Shown here: one piece after another, positions 54,609 through 62,890 of the stretch
Layout: each line of letters opens with the position of its first letter
Position numbering within the stretch: position 1 is the first letter of the stretch
Origin: Paraliobacillus zengyii
GTDB lineage: Bacteria; Bacillota; Bacilli; Bacillales; Amphibacillaceae
Reading direction: 5' to 3'
DNA length: 64,000 bases
NCBI RefSeq assembly: GCF_003268595.1
Contig: NZ_CP029797.1
Span: 1,385,501 to 1,449,500 of the forward strand
The notes under the pieces: model-generated
The model's input: only the letters and a program-made list of their open reading frames with translations
Databases searched by the model: none
Told to the model about the DNA's origin: nothing
Translations under genes and position numbers: made by a program

Positions 54609-56006
54609 ATGGCAAAAACAAAATTTGATGCGCATAATAGATGGCAAATGCCTGATACATATGTCATCCTATTTCTCGTATTATTATTAGGTGTGGTAGC
54701 TACATATCTCATCCCATCAGGATCATTCGAAAGAGAAATGATAGATGGCGTAGAGCGTGTTCTACCTGGTACATATAGTGCAGTTGCCGGTTCAAATCTG
54801 GGAGTTATGACGTTATTCAATGCTATTCAGATGGGGATGGTACAATCAGCTGATATTATTTTCATGGTATTATTTACTGGTGGTGCTTTTGAAATTATTG
54901 AACGATCTGGAGCGTTAAAAGGTGCTATTAATCGAGCAGTACTGTTGACTCGTGGGCGTGAATTCTGGATGATTGCAATTATATCTACATTATTCGCCTT
55001 AGGTGGAGCAGTTGGAGCAGTTGCTAACGCAGTAATAGCCTTTGTTGTGATTGGTGTTATTATTGCTCGTACATTAAAATTAGATCCAATTGTTGCAGTA
55101 GCCATTACATTTGGTGCAAACTTTGCAGGATTTAATGTCGGTTTTATTAACCCATACACAGTAGGGATTGCGCAGGATATTGCTGGCTTACCTCTTTTCT
55201 CAGGTTGGTTGTTACGTCTTGTTGTTTTCATAATTATTCTTTCGATAACGATAGGCTACACATGGCGTTACGCTAAAAAAATTATGGCTGATCCAAGTAA
55301 GAGTTTAATGGGTGTCTATGAAGATGAAGACGAAGTAGAAAAACTGGAAGATGAATTTACTATTAGACATAAATTAATGCTTAGTTTTGTTGGGCTTGGT
55401 TTGGTCTTTTTTGTTTATGCCTCCACACAATTAGGATGGACAATTAGTAATATGGCTGCTTTCTTTGTGTTAATTGGGATTGTGTCTGGTATTATTGCGG
55501 GTATGCACTATAATACCATTGCAATAACCTTTATGGATGGCACAAAGAAACTTGTTTATGGGGCACTTGTTGTTGGTCTTGCCCGTTCAGTTATAATCGT
55601 ATTAGAGGATGGACAAGTACTTGATACCATTGTTTATGCGTTAAGCGTACCACTTGAAAACTTCCCGCCAATACTATCAGCAATAGGAATGTTTATTTCA
55701 AATGGCGTATTAAACTTTTTGGTTAACTCTGGTAGTGGTCAAGCAATGATTTCAATGCCAATGCTTGCACCTTTAGCAGACATGGTTGGTGTGACGCGTC
55801 AAGTAGCAGTTCAAGCTTATCAATTTGGGGATGGATTGACTAATAGTATATTCCCTACATCAGGTATATTGATGGCAAGTCTTGCAGTTGCTAATGTACC
55901 ATGGACAAAATGGATTAAATTTATGTTTCCGTTATTTGTTATTTGGTTTATTATTGCAATTATTACCTTATCAATTGGTGTTCTCATTAATTGGGGACCA
56001 TTCTAA
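54609..56006 (+). CDS. YfcC-family (AitC/DcuC-type) membrane carrier
   Basis: 465 residues, about 12 membrane segments. YfcC-family features: N-terminal PDTYVILFLVLLLGVVATYL, FNAIQMGMVQSADIIFMVLF and SGSGQAMISMPMLAPLADMV, with the late FGDGLTNSIFPTSGILMASL. Members carry amino acids, peptides or dicarboxylates; the substrate is not predictable here. ATG preceded by aaggggagg. Monocistronic with its own promoter and terminator. Confidence 0.85.
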   Translation: MAKTKFDAHNRWQMPDTYVILFLVLLLGVVATYLIPSGSFEREMIDGVERVLPGTYSAVAGSNLGVMTLFNAIQMGMVQSADIIFMVLFTGGAFEIIERSGALKGAINRAVLLTRGREFWMIAIISTLFALGGAVGAVANAVIAFVVIGVIIARTLKLDPIVAVAITFGANFAGFNVGFINPYTVGIAQDIAGLPLFSGWLLRLVVFIIILSITIGYTWRYAKKIMADPSKSLMGVYEDEDEVEKLEDEFTIRHKLMLSFVGLGLVFFVYASTQLGWTISNMAAFFVLIGIVSGIIAGMHYNTIAITFMDGTKKLVYGALVVGLARSVIIVLEDGQVLDTIVYALSVPLENFPPILSAIGMFISNGVLNFLVNSGSGQAMISMPMLAPLADMVGVTRQVAVQAYQFGDGLTNSIFPTSGILMASLAVANVPWTKWIKFMFPLFVIWFIIAIITLSIGVLINWGPF

Positions 56007-56099
56007 ATAAAAATTCTGCTATGTTAATTACACAAATGTAGATAGTTTAACCATTTTAACGATGATTCCTGCATGAAACAGGATTAAAGTATGTAAAGG

Positions 56100-56158
56100 A
56101 GTATCCTAAAGTGAGACGTTGTTCAAGTGTCTTCTCTATAGGATACTTATCTTTTTTT
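56100..56158 (+). terminator. Terminator of the YfcC-like gene
   Basis: AGTATCCTA (56100-56108) pairs with TAGGATACT (56140-56148) around a long loop, then ATCTTTTTTT. Confidence 0.65.
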
Positions 56159-56208
56159 AAGTAAATTCTATTAATTTTTATCTTATCAAGTTTCACGACT
56201 TGCCCCCA

Positions 56209-56388
56209 CTAAACCTTCATATTTAAGTCTTCTAGTTCTAAGTAGTCTAGTTTCACATAAGCATCTTTTATATTTTCTTCATAGTTATCTTTTGTGGATT
56301 CAGCAATTTCTAATATCGATATAAGCTTTGGTATATACAGTCGGTCATTCTCTTCAGAAAAATCAGTATGTTGGTATACATCTGACAA
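56209..56388 (-). CDS. Small ORF, 59 codons, possibly a gene remnant
   Basis: TTG start at 56388 with AAAGGA about 13 bases upstream. The predicted helical peptide (DVYQHTDFSEENDRLYIPKL and KDAYVKLDYLELEDLNMKV) looks like a protein C-terminus with a faint likeness to XpaC/TelA-type proteins, but I cannot assign it. It is the only content in the 495-base gap after the YfcC-like gene apart from the terminator. Confidence 0.3.
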   Translation of the reverse strand: MSDVYQHTDFSEENDRLYIPKLISILEIAESTKDNYEENIKDAYVKLDYLELEDLNMKV

Positions 56389-56501
56389 GCTTATAGCATT
56401 CCTTTTACTTTAATAGTTTGCTTTCTGTGATTGGTCTATTATACTAGAATAGATCAGAAACTTTCATGTCATAAACAAATTTTATTAAAGCGGTGAATAG
56501 A

Positions 56502-57119
56502 ATGTTAGAGGATACAGGAGAACGTGTTATTCCTGAAAATATGAGCATAATGAATGATTTATTAATTGAGCACGTTGCAAGATATCACTTTGCGCTTTCA
56601 TTTATTAGTGGACGTGTATTAGATTTTGCTACTGGAACGGGTTTTGGTACCCATATTATTGCGAAAAAGTTAAAGAAAGAAATAGTTGAAGTAATTGGAT
56701 TTGATATTAATAACGAGGCTCTGGAGTATGCTAAATATCATTATTATCATCCAAAATCATCTTTTTTTCAAGAAGATGTGACCGATCTGAGTTTACCTGC
56801 GCGTTATGGTACATTTGATACGATCGTTAGTTTTGAAACAATTGAACATGTAGAAGCAGAAGAGCAATTTTTATCGAATGTGTATCGTTTATTAAAGCCC
56901 GGGGGGAAATTAATTATGTCTACTCCTTTCGGTAATGGAAGAGGTAAACCATGTGGCTCACCGTTTCATATTCATCAATTGACCCCAGAAGAGTTTGAAC
57001 GTTTATTCACTGATTATTCAACAGTCACCCATTACGTCCAAAATGGTGCACTAATCGAACCAAGAGACCATGCAACATTAGACTATCACCCCATAGGAAT
57101 TGTAGTTTGTGAAAAATAA
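56502..57119 (+). CDS. SAM-dependent class I methyltransferase
   Basis: About 205 residues. The SAM-binding motif is VLDFATGTGFGTHIIAKKL, the acidic residue lies in VIGFDINNEAL, and FDTIVSFETIEHVEAEEQF and LKPGGKLIMSTPFGNG are typical of methyltransferase_11/23 folds. I chose ATG at 56502 (gcggtga six bases before) rather than GTG at 56493. The substrate is unknown. Confidence 0.85.
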   Translation: MLEDTGERVIPENMSIMNDLLIEHVARYHFALSFISGRVLDFATGTGFGTHIIAKKLKKEIVEVIGFDINNEALEYAKYHYYHPKSSFFQEDVTDLSLPARYGTFDTIVSFETIEHVEAEEQFLSNVYRLLKPGGKLIMSTPFGNGRGKPCGSPFHIHQLTPEEFERLFTDYSTVTHYVQNGALIEPRDHATLDYHPIGIVVCEK

Positions 57120-57227
57120 AAGCTATCTTCTAGAAAATTATAATTTATGCCTGAATTTCTATAAACTACGACATAGCGTCCTTGCGCTGAAATTATCATT
57201 AACTGTGAATTAATAGGATTTCTTGAC

Positions 57228-57690
57228 CCGCTACTCAAGTGAAATTGACTCCCTTTCCGCAGGCACGGCTTCAGCTAAATCGAAAACAAAGTACGTTTTC
57301 GATTGGATCTTCAGCCCGTGGGATTGCGATTACTCATCCCATCAAAAACATTCGCTGTTCCTGCAGGAGTGTCGCCAATTTCACTTGATACGCTAATATT
57401 CATCTGCCTATCGCTAACAGAGAGTATAAATCTGCACATAAAAATGAATGGATTTAAATCATGTTTTATTAGCTGGAAATTAGCATGTAAATTATTATTT
57501 TCATCTAGTTTAATCCATCTTTTCTATCTATACGGATATCGTTTGTAATTAGACATCAGCTAAGGAAGCAAATGGATGACACTCCTGTGGGAACAGCACA
57601 AGTTGAAGATCCACTCGGAAAGCGATTTTTGCTTATCCGAGTTAGCTGAGACTGTGCCCACGGAAAGGGAATCCATTTGCTGACGAAGCG
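57228..57690. repeat. Inverted pair of modular hairpin arms, locus 3 (rearranged modules)
   Basis: Left arm 57228-57395: outer TCAAGTGAAATTG (57235-57247) with CAATTTCACTTGA (57376-57388), inner AATCGAAAAC with GTTTTCGATT, plus an extra ~45-base segment that is the reverse complement of the core of the other loci's right arms. Right arm about 57560-57690: outer AGCAAATGGAT (57567-57577) with ATCCATTTGCT (57671-57681), inner CTCGGAAAGC with GCTTATCCGAG, without the long core. It lies in the 782-base gap before ccdA; from 57700 to 57895 nothing else is seen. Confidence 0.85.
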
Positions 57691-57901
57691 GGTAAGAGGG
57701 CCTTCTGTTACGTCGCAGTTTCGCTCAACTAGAATCTTAAACAATAATAATTTTTGTGAAGACATATTCCAAAATAAATATTCAGATAAGCTAGACATTA
57801 AAATTGTTTGGCTTCTTTTTTGTGTGAATTTTTTTGTTTATTCTAAATAGGAATGAAAAATAATGGACAATCATATTTTAAAGTAGAAAGGTAGGTATGC
57901 T

Positions 57902-58645
57902 ATGCAACAAGGAATAGATTTAACTATAGGAATAGTTTTTGGTGCCGGAATGTTATCTTTTTTATCGCCATGTACCTTACCCATTTTTCCTGCTTATTTA
58001 TCCTACATAACTGGAATGAGTGTAAAAGAATTACAAGAACACAAAGATATAAATGTACAGGCACGTTTATTACTCCATGCTGTTTTTTTTCTATCAGGAG
58101 TATCAATGGTTTTTTTAGGCTTAGGTATTGGCGTTACGTTATTCGGACAGTGGCTGCAAGACATATTATCCGGACATTCTGGAATACTTTTGCAACGAAT
58201 GGCAGGGATATTCATCATAATGATGGGATTATTTGTAGGTGGTTGGTTAAAAATTATGCCACTTATGAAAGATACACGTAAAAGATTTAAAAACAAACCT
58301 ACAGGCTTAATTGGTAGTTTCTTTATTGGTATTGGCTTTGCTGCTGGATGGACACCTTGTATTGGTCCGATATTCGCTTCTGTATTGGTTATCGCAACTA
58401 GTAATCCGACTCAGGGAGCTATTTATACAATTATTTATATTATTGGCTTCGCATTACCATTTTTAATATTCACCTTTTTCTTAAGTTATGCGAAATGGCT
58501 TGTGCGTTATACCGGGATTATCACAAGAGTTGGCGGTGCAATGATGTTATTATTTGGTATGTTATTATTCACTGGCCAGTTAGCTAAACTATCAAATTTC
58601 TTACTAAAAATTATTCAAGATACATGGTTATCCAATTTAGGTTAG
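57902..58645 (+). CDS. ccdA: CcdA-type cytochrome c biogenesis / thiol-transfer membrane protein
   Basis: 247 residues, about six membrane segments. Two paired membrane cysteines are visible, FLSPCTLPIFPAYLSYITG and WTPCIGPIFASVLVI, the family signature. It passes reducing equivalents from cytoplasmic thioredoxin across the membrane to extracytoplasmic thioredoxin-like proteins. Its neighbour 11 bases downstream is such a protein. ATG with aaaggtagg upstream. Confidence 0.9.
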   Translation: MQQGIDLTIGIVFGAGMLSFLSPCTLPIFPAYLSYITGMSVKELQEHKDINVQARLLLHAVFFLSGVSMVFLGLGIGVTLFGQWLQDILSGHSGILLQRMAGIFIIMMGLFVGGWLKIMPLMKDTRKRFKNKPTGLIGSFFIGIGFAAGWTPCIGPIFASVLVIATSNPTQGAIYTIIYIIGFALPFLIFTFFLSYAKWLVRYTGIITRVGGAMMLLFGMLLFTGQLAKLSNFLLKIIQDTWLSNLG

Positions 58646-58656
58646 GAGGCGTTTAG

Positions 58657-59217
58657 TTGAAAAAGAAGATGATGATCCTTATCTTAGCGGGCACGTTTAG
58701 TTGGGCTGTATATGACTTTATAAACAATAAGGAAACAGAAGTTGAAATCATACAGCTAACAGAAAATGTGGAAAACCAGATGCAACAAACAAGTGAAGGA
58801 TTAGATATTGGTGACATGGCACCAAACTTTCGTTTAAAAACAGCAACTGGGGGGAATATAGAACTAACAGCATATCGTGGGGAACGAGTAATGCTAAATT
58901 TTTGGGCAACTTGGTGTCCGCCTTGTCGAACGGAGATGCCTGATATGGAAAGATTATATAATGAAAAGGATGTACAAGTTATTGCGGTTAACTTGACACA
59001 ATCAGAGGCTAAAATAGAAGATGTTACGGATTTTATTACAGAAAATAAATTAACTTTTCCTATTCTTTTAGACGAACAACTAGAAGTAGCGACAACGTAT
59101 GGTGTTAGACCAATCCCAATTACTTATATGATTGATTCGCAGGGTGTAATTCAAGATAAATCTTTAGGAGCATTGAGTTATGAACAGATGGTGGAAGCAG
59201 TAGACAAAATGGAATAA
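58657..59217 (+). CDS. TlpA/ResA-like membrane-anchored thioredoxin
   Basis: 186 residues: N-terminal membrane anchor, ~25-residue linker, then an AhpC/TSA-type thioredoxin domain (GDMAPNFRLKTATGG, NFWATWCPPCRTEMPDM with Cys87/Cys90, and VRPIPITYMID). It faces outside and would be kept reduced by the CcdA next to it. TTG start preceded by GGAGG. The WCPPC motif is that of TlpA/ResA. The pair may serve cytochrome c maturation or spore-related redox. Confidence 0.88.
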   Translation: MKKKMMILILAGTFSWAVYDFINNKETEVEIIQLTENVENQMQQTSEGLDIGDMAPNFRLKTATGGNIELTAYRGERVMLNFWATWCPPCRTEMPDMERLYNEKDVQVIAVNLTQSEAKIEDVTDFITENKLTFPILLDEQLEVATTYGVRPIPITYMIDSQGVIQDKSLGALSYEQMVEAVDKME

Positions 59218-59374
59218 TATCTATATAGATTTTATTTTTTTAATATGTGATATAATTAACAAAGTGTAGATTTCATTGTTAAAGCTTTTGCATATTTTAA
59301 TGAAGAACTAGGAACAGTAAATGTAATTCATTATGCACAATTAGTTAATTTGTGGGATAAATCTTGGAAAAGAC

Positions 59375-59428
59375 TAGACATTTTCAAGTCATTAGATTAT
59401 AATGATTATAAAATGATAACAATTATAA
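59375..59428 (+). promoter_or_regulatory. dps promoter with PerR box
   Basis: TAGACA (59375-59380), 17 bases, TATAAT (59398-59403). A perfect PerR box TTATAATGATTATAA (59397-59411) covers the -10, and a degraded second box, TGATAACAATTATAA, lies at 59414-59428. This arrangement predicts repression by PerR and induction by peroxide, as for mrgA of B. subtilis. Confidence 0.8.
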
Positions 59429-59446
59429 TTAATTGGAGGAATTTAT

Positions 59447-59902
59447 ATGACAACTAAAAATCAAACATTACAAGATCAATTAAATCAATTAGTAGCAACA
59501 CATGGTGTGTTTTTCACGAAGTTACATCAGCATCACTGGTACGTAAAAGGGCATAACTTTTTTGTTCTTCATGAAAAATTTGAAGAATTATATAATGAAG
59601 TAAATGAAAAGTTTGATGAATTTGCAGAACGACTTTTAACTATTGGAGGAAATCCTTATTCTACGTTAAGCGAATTTTTAGCTAATGCAACGATCAAGGA
59701 AGAGCCTTATACAGAGCATGTTCCAGCTGAATCTATGGTTAAGTCAGTAATTAGTGATTATCAGATAATCCAAAGTGATTTAGCAAAAGGGATCGAACTT
59801 GCTGGAGAAGCAGGTGATGATATCACAGAAGATATGTTAATTGGTTACAAAACTAGTGTAGACCAAACATTATGGATGTTATCAGCATATGTAAGCAAAT
59901 AA
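59447..59902 (+). CDS. dps: Dps-family ferritin-like DNA-protection protein
   Basis: 151 residues, ferritin-like four-helix bundle that oxidises and stores iron and protects DNA from peroxide. Ferroxidase ligands His30, His42, Asp57 and Glu61 keep the family spacing (HHWYVKGHNFFVLHEKFEEL, EKFDEFAERLLTIGG). ATG preceded by ttggagg. A PerR-boxed promoter is directly upstream and a strong terminator follows, so it is a single-gene oxidative-stress unit (MrgA/Dps type). Confidence 0.9.
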   Translation: MTTKNQTLQDQLNQLVATHGVFFTKLHQHHWYVKGHNFFVLHEKFEELYNEVNEKFDEFAERLLTIGGNPYSTLSEFLANATIKEEPYTEHVPAESMVKSVISDYQIIQSDLAKGIELAGEAGDDITEDMLIGYKTSVDQTLWMLSAYVSK

Positions 59903-59915
59903 GGCTAGACATACA

Positions 59916-59956
59916 AAAAAGCATTACGACCTTCATTAAGGTCGTAATGCTTTTTT
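59916..59956 (+). terminator. Terminator of dps
   Basis: AAAAAAGCATTACGACCTT pairs with AAGGTCGTAATGCTTTTTT; near-perfect stem with a short loop. Confidence 0.9.
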
Positions 59957-60000
59957 CTTTTGGATTTTTAATAATAATCCGGTTAAATATGTACACTTTT

Positions 60001-60117
60001 TTGTAGATCATATAAAATACGTTAGTATAATAACGTTAGTATTCCCAAAGGTAGGTGAGAAAATTGTGCAATATAGAAACTTGGGGAAGTCATAAAATTG
60101 TAACAATTCTCACCTAC
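60001..60117 (+). other. Possible structured transcript with a long hairpin
   Basis: Two direct 10-base repeats ACGTTAGTAT (60019-60028 and 60033-60042) surround a TATAAT (60026-60031) with a weak TTGTAG 19 bases upstream. Downstream, GTAGGTGAGAAAATTGT (60051-60067) pairs with ACAATTCTCACCTAC (about 60103-60117) around a ~35-base loop. No reading frame with a start signal lies inside. It might be a small RNA or an operator; this is the main content of the 378-base gap after dps. Confidence 0.3.
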
Positions 60118-60230
60118 ATTAAAATTGTAACAGACTATGTTGAGTAAGGGAAGTAATCGATTAAAAATCGGTCCAAAAGAGGAGCGTTTTAGGTCTTAAG
60201 ATGTAGAAAATCTTCTTATATGTAAGAAGG

Positions 60231-60258
60231 CAGAGCAAGTAATTTACCTTGCTTTGCC
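60231..60258 (-). terminator. Possible terminator of the YjcZ-type gene
   Basis: On the minus strand GGCAAAGCAAG and CTTGCTCTGCC form an 11-bp stem with one mismatch, 22 bases past the stop codon; a T-rich tail is weak. Confidence 0.5.
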
Positions 60259-60280
60259 TGTTCATTAATTTTACATTATC

Positions 60281-60418
60281 TTAATAAAATGACGCACCTA
60301 CAATAATTAAAAGAATAAACAACACAACTATTAGCGCAAATCCGCTACCAGCACCTGTCGCTACAGGAGTAGCACAACCAGCACCATAGCCGGCACCATA
60401 TCCACCATGATAACCCAT
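60281..60418 (-). CDS. YjcZ-family sporulation peptide
   Basis: 45 residues: a Gly/Tyr/Ala-rich start (MGYHGGYGAGYGAGC), then SGFALIVVLFILLIIVGASF, one membrane segment at the C-terminus. This is the YjcZ/SscA-like family of small spore-associated peptides. ATG has GGTGGTGAT at good spacing. In keeping with the SASP and coat-protein genes. Confidence 0.8.
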   Translation of the reverse strand: MGYHGGYGAGYGAGCATPVATGAGSGFALIVVLFILLIIVGASFY

Positions 60419-60928
60419 GTTCTATCACCACCTTACTGTCTTAACTACTTATAGACTATGTAAAAAACAATAAGTGTTGAGGGCAAATGACTATATTAAT
60501 ATGAATTGGGCTTTATATAATTATAAAATTGCATAGGAACAGCATTTTACATGCATTTTTGTTTTTTTGAAAATAGTACGTAAGAATATCTTACAAAAGA
60601 AGCGAAACCTCTAGAAACCTGTGTTACATTTAATACATAGAAATTGTGAGTATCCCAACAATACTTACAATATTCATTTCATTGCTCTCCGTTTATTTTA
60701 AAGTGTCTGCTATGTAAAATTAGCAATAAAGAAGCCAAAATACCCCCTGTGTTTTGGTTTTTTTATGCTCTTTTTTAGTTGGCATTGTTAAAGTATGTTT
60801 TTGCTCATTTGATTTACAGGAATTAATGTCCTGGAATGAATTTAATTATAACAAGAGAGTATAAAATATTTTAATACAAAATATGGTAATTAATGATATA
60901 CTTATCTAAAATAGAAGGAGAGATTATA
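60419..60928. other. 510-base A+T-rich gap
   Basis: No convincing reading frame. A hairpin CCAAAA (60735-60740) with TTTTGG (60752-60757) followed by seven T lies at 60732-60764 on the plus strand, yet no plus-strand gene precedes it within 800 bases. I see no reliable promoter for a transcript it might end. Confidence 0.4.
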
Positions 60929-61693
60929 ATGACAAATAACATTGATGCATTTTCGAATAGTTTAGAAAGTTATCGTAATTACACAGAAATGCCTTGGGGA
61001 AAGTTATTTTACTCAACAGTTCTCTCACAAATAGAACAACATTTAAGTGGTCAAAAATACGTTTTAGACATTGGATGCGGATTTGGCTTAACGGCTTTAT
61101 CTTTAGCACAGAAAGGTTTTAAAGTAATGGCAGTTGAACCTAATAAAGAGTTGTTAAACATGGCTAAAGAGAAAGCACTTGATAGCGGTGTCGCTATTGA
61201 ATTTAGGAATTTAAATATGACACAACTGGATTCTTTTGAATGTACTGTTGATTTTTTAATTTGTCATAATGTGCTTGAATATGTGGACAATCCCGAAAAA
61301 GCGATTAGAGACTTGGCTGATAAGACAAAAAATAAAGGATATCTATCGTTAATTACTCATAATCCATTGGCAAACGTATTGAAAAAGGCAATAGTAGATA
61401 AATCACCGGCAAAAGCGTTAACTTATATTGGGAAAAAATCAGATTATAGTGCAGTGATTGGTGCAGAAACGTCACTCTATACAAATGATGATATTCAGAA
61501 ATGGTTGAATAATGCTGGATTTAAGGTCGTGAATCGTTATGGTGTTCATAATTTATACGGATACATAGACAACGAATTTAAGTTTGATCCTGATTGGAAT
61601 AAACAAATGACTGAACTGGAGATGCAAGTCAGTAGTATTTCTCCTTATCGAGATATTGCTGTTTTCACGCATACAATTGCTCAGCTAACATAA
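60929..61693 (+). CDS. SAM-dependent methyltransferase
   Basis: About 254 residues. ATG at 60929 has gaaggagag upstream; an in-frame ATG at 60893 is not supported. SAM-binding motif VLDIGCGFGLTALSLAQKGF, MAVEPNKELL, and CHNVLEYVDNPEKAIRDLA are of the class I fold. The domain layout resembles tRNA-modifying or small-molecule methyltransferases (SmtA/CmoM-like), but the substrate is not known. Monocistronic. Confidence 0.83.
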   Translation: MTNNIDAFSNSLESYRNYTEMPWGKLFYSTVLSQIEQHLSGQKYVLDIGCGFGLTALSLAQKGFKVMAVEPNKELLNMAKEKALDSGVAIEFRNLNMTQLDSFECTVDFLICHNVLEYVDNPEKAIRDLADKTKNKGYLSLITHNPLANVLKKAIVDKSPAKALTYIGKKSDYSAVIGAETSLYTNDDIQKWLNNAGFKVVNRYGVHNLYGYIDNEFKFDPDWNKQMTELEMQVSSISPYRDIAVFTHTIAQLT

Positions 61694-61820
61694 TTAAGCT
61701 AATCCAAAAAGGAAAAGTAGTATGTTAATTCATGAAATGAGAAAATATATGTGGAACAGTGGATCGAAATGTTCATTTCACAATATAGATCAATCGGTTT
61801 AGAACGGAAGGAGAAAGATT

Positions 61821-62717
61821 TTGTCTGGGTATATAACGATTAGAAACAAGCGGATTTATTATGAGGTTCACGGCGATGCCGATCTACCTGTAAGTTTGTA
61901 TTTACATGGTGGCCCTGGAGTTGGTTCCTATGACTTCATCGAACAGCAAGGTAAAAAGCTTTCAAAATTCATGAGGGTCATTGCAATTGATCAAAGAGGA
62001 GTGCTACGATCGGATCCAATTGAAGATAAAGAGTCATTCGGACTTCTTGATCTGGTAGAGGACTGCGAAACTATCCGTAAACAACTTGGTATCGAAAAGT
62101 GGGGTATCATTGGTCATTCTATTGGTGGATATTTGGCAGTACACTATCAATTAAAATATCCTGAGCAGGTGACATATCTTTTGTTTGAATGTCCGACGTT
62201 TGATTTGGGAAGTTCTGCGCGATCTCTAATTACAGGAGCAGTTCAGCAATATGAACGATTAGGAAAAGATGGGATGATCAAAGAGTGCCTGATAGCTTCA
62301 AAAATAACGGATACCAAAAAGGTATGGGAAAAATGTATAGAGTTTCTTATTGATTTAGGTGAAAATAAAGACAATTTGTATGTCCATGGTGAAGATAAGC
62401 ATTTTTTTGATCGACTTGTTGAAAAATCCGATATTCCAGAGGTGAATTGGAAAAGGGCCTTCAATCATCAACAAAAACTCTATCAAGAGGGGAAAATATT
62501 TGAATCATTGTTAACGAAACTCGATTCTATTACCTGTCCAATGCTACTGATGAAAGGTAAATATGATTGGGTAACGGGTGATGACCAACTGCTCTCGTTT
62601 ACGAACGGAAAGTCCAATCGTAAGGTAGTTATGTTTAATCAAAGTGGCCACTTTCCGAGGGTTGAGGAACCCAAAATGTATGCCAGGACAATAAAAGATT
62701 TCATATCGGTTAACTGA
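61821..62717 (+). CDS. Alpha/beta hydrolase (proline-iminopeptidase-like)
   Basis: 298 residues. The oxyanion region LHGGPGVGSYDF and nucleophile elbow GHSIGGYLAVHYQ (Ser) resemble the proline iminopeptidase family. The acid/His pair is in KGKYDWVTGDDQL and NQSGHFPRVEEP. TTG start preceded by ggaaggag. Cytoplasmic; it could be a peptidase or an esterase. Confidence 0.83.
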   Translation: MSGYITIRNKRIYYEVHGDADLPVSLYLHGGPGVGSYDFIEQQGKKLSKFMRVIAIDQRGVLRSDPIEDKESFGLLDLVEDCETIRKQLGIEKWGIIGHSIGGYLAVHYQLKYPEQVTYLLFECPTFDLGSSARSLITGAVQQYERLGKDGMIKECLIASKITDTKKVWEKCIEFLIDLGENKDNLYVHGEDKHFFDRLVEKSDIPEVNWKRAFNHQQKLYQEGKIFESLLTKLDSITCPMLLMKGKYDWVTGDDQLLSFTNGKSNRKVVMFNQSGHFPRVEEPKMYARTIKDFISVN

Positions 62718-62763
62718 AAAATCATACATATTGACCTGAAACAAACGGTTCCTTTATTATAAC

Positions 62764-62803
62764 AACCTACCACTACTGTTGTTCAACTATAGTGGTAGGT
62801 TTG
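62764..62803 (+). terminator. Terminator of the 61821 hydrolase
   Basis: ACCTACCACTA and TAGTGGTAGGT form a perfect 11-bp stem, followed by TTGTATG. Confidence 0.7.
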
Positions 62804-62841
62804 TATGAGTAAATAAAACTTTTAATTTAATAATCTAGGTT

Positions 62842-62874
62842 AATGGAACTTCCTAATTTGCGGAAGTTCCATTA
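62842..62874 (-). terminator. Terminator of the Cof-type phosphatase gene
   Basis: AATGGAACTTCC and GGAAGTTCCATT form a perfect 12-bp stem with an eight-base loop, about 17 bases after the minus-strand stop. Confidence 0.7.
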
Positions 62875-62890
62875 AGTTTAACAGCGTATT

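Noticed and set aside
59262..59446. About 60 open codons upstream of dps with protein-like composition
   Set aside because: No start codon with a ribosome-binding site at its beginning; it overlaps the dps promoter and PerR box. At most a gene remnant.
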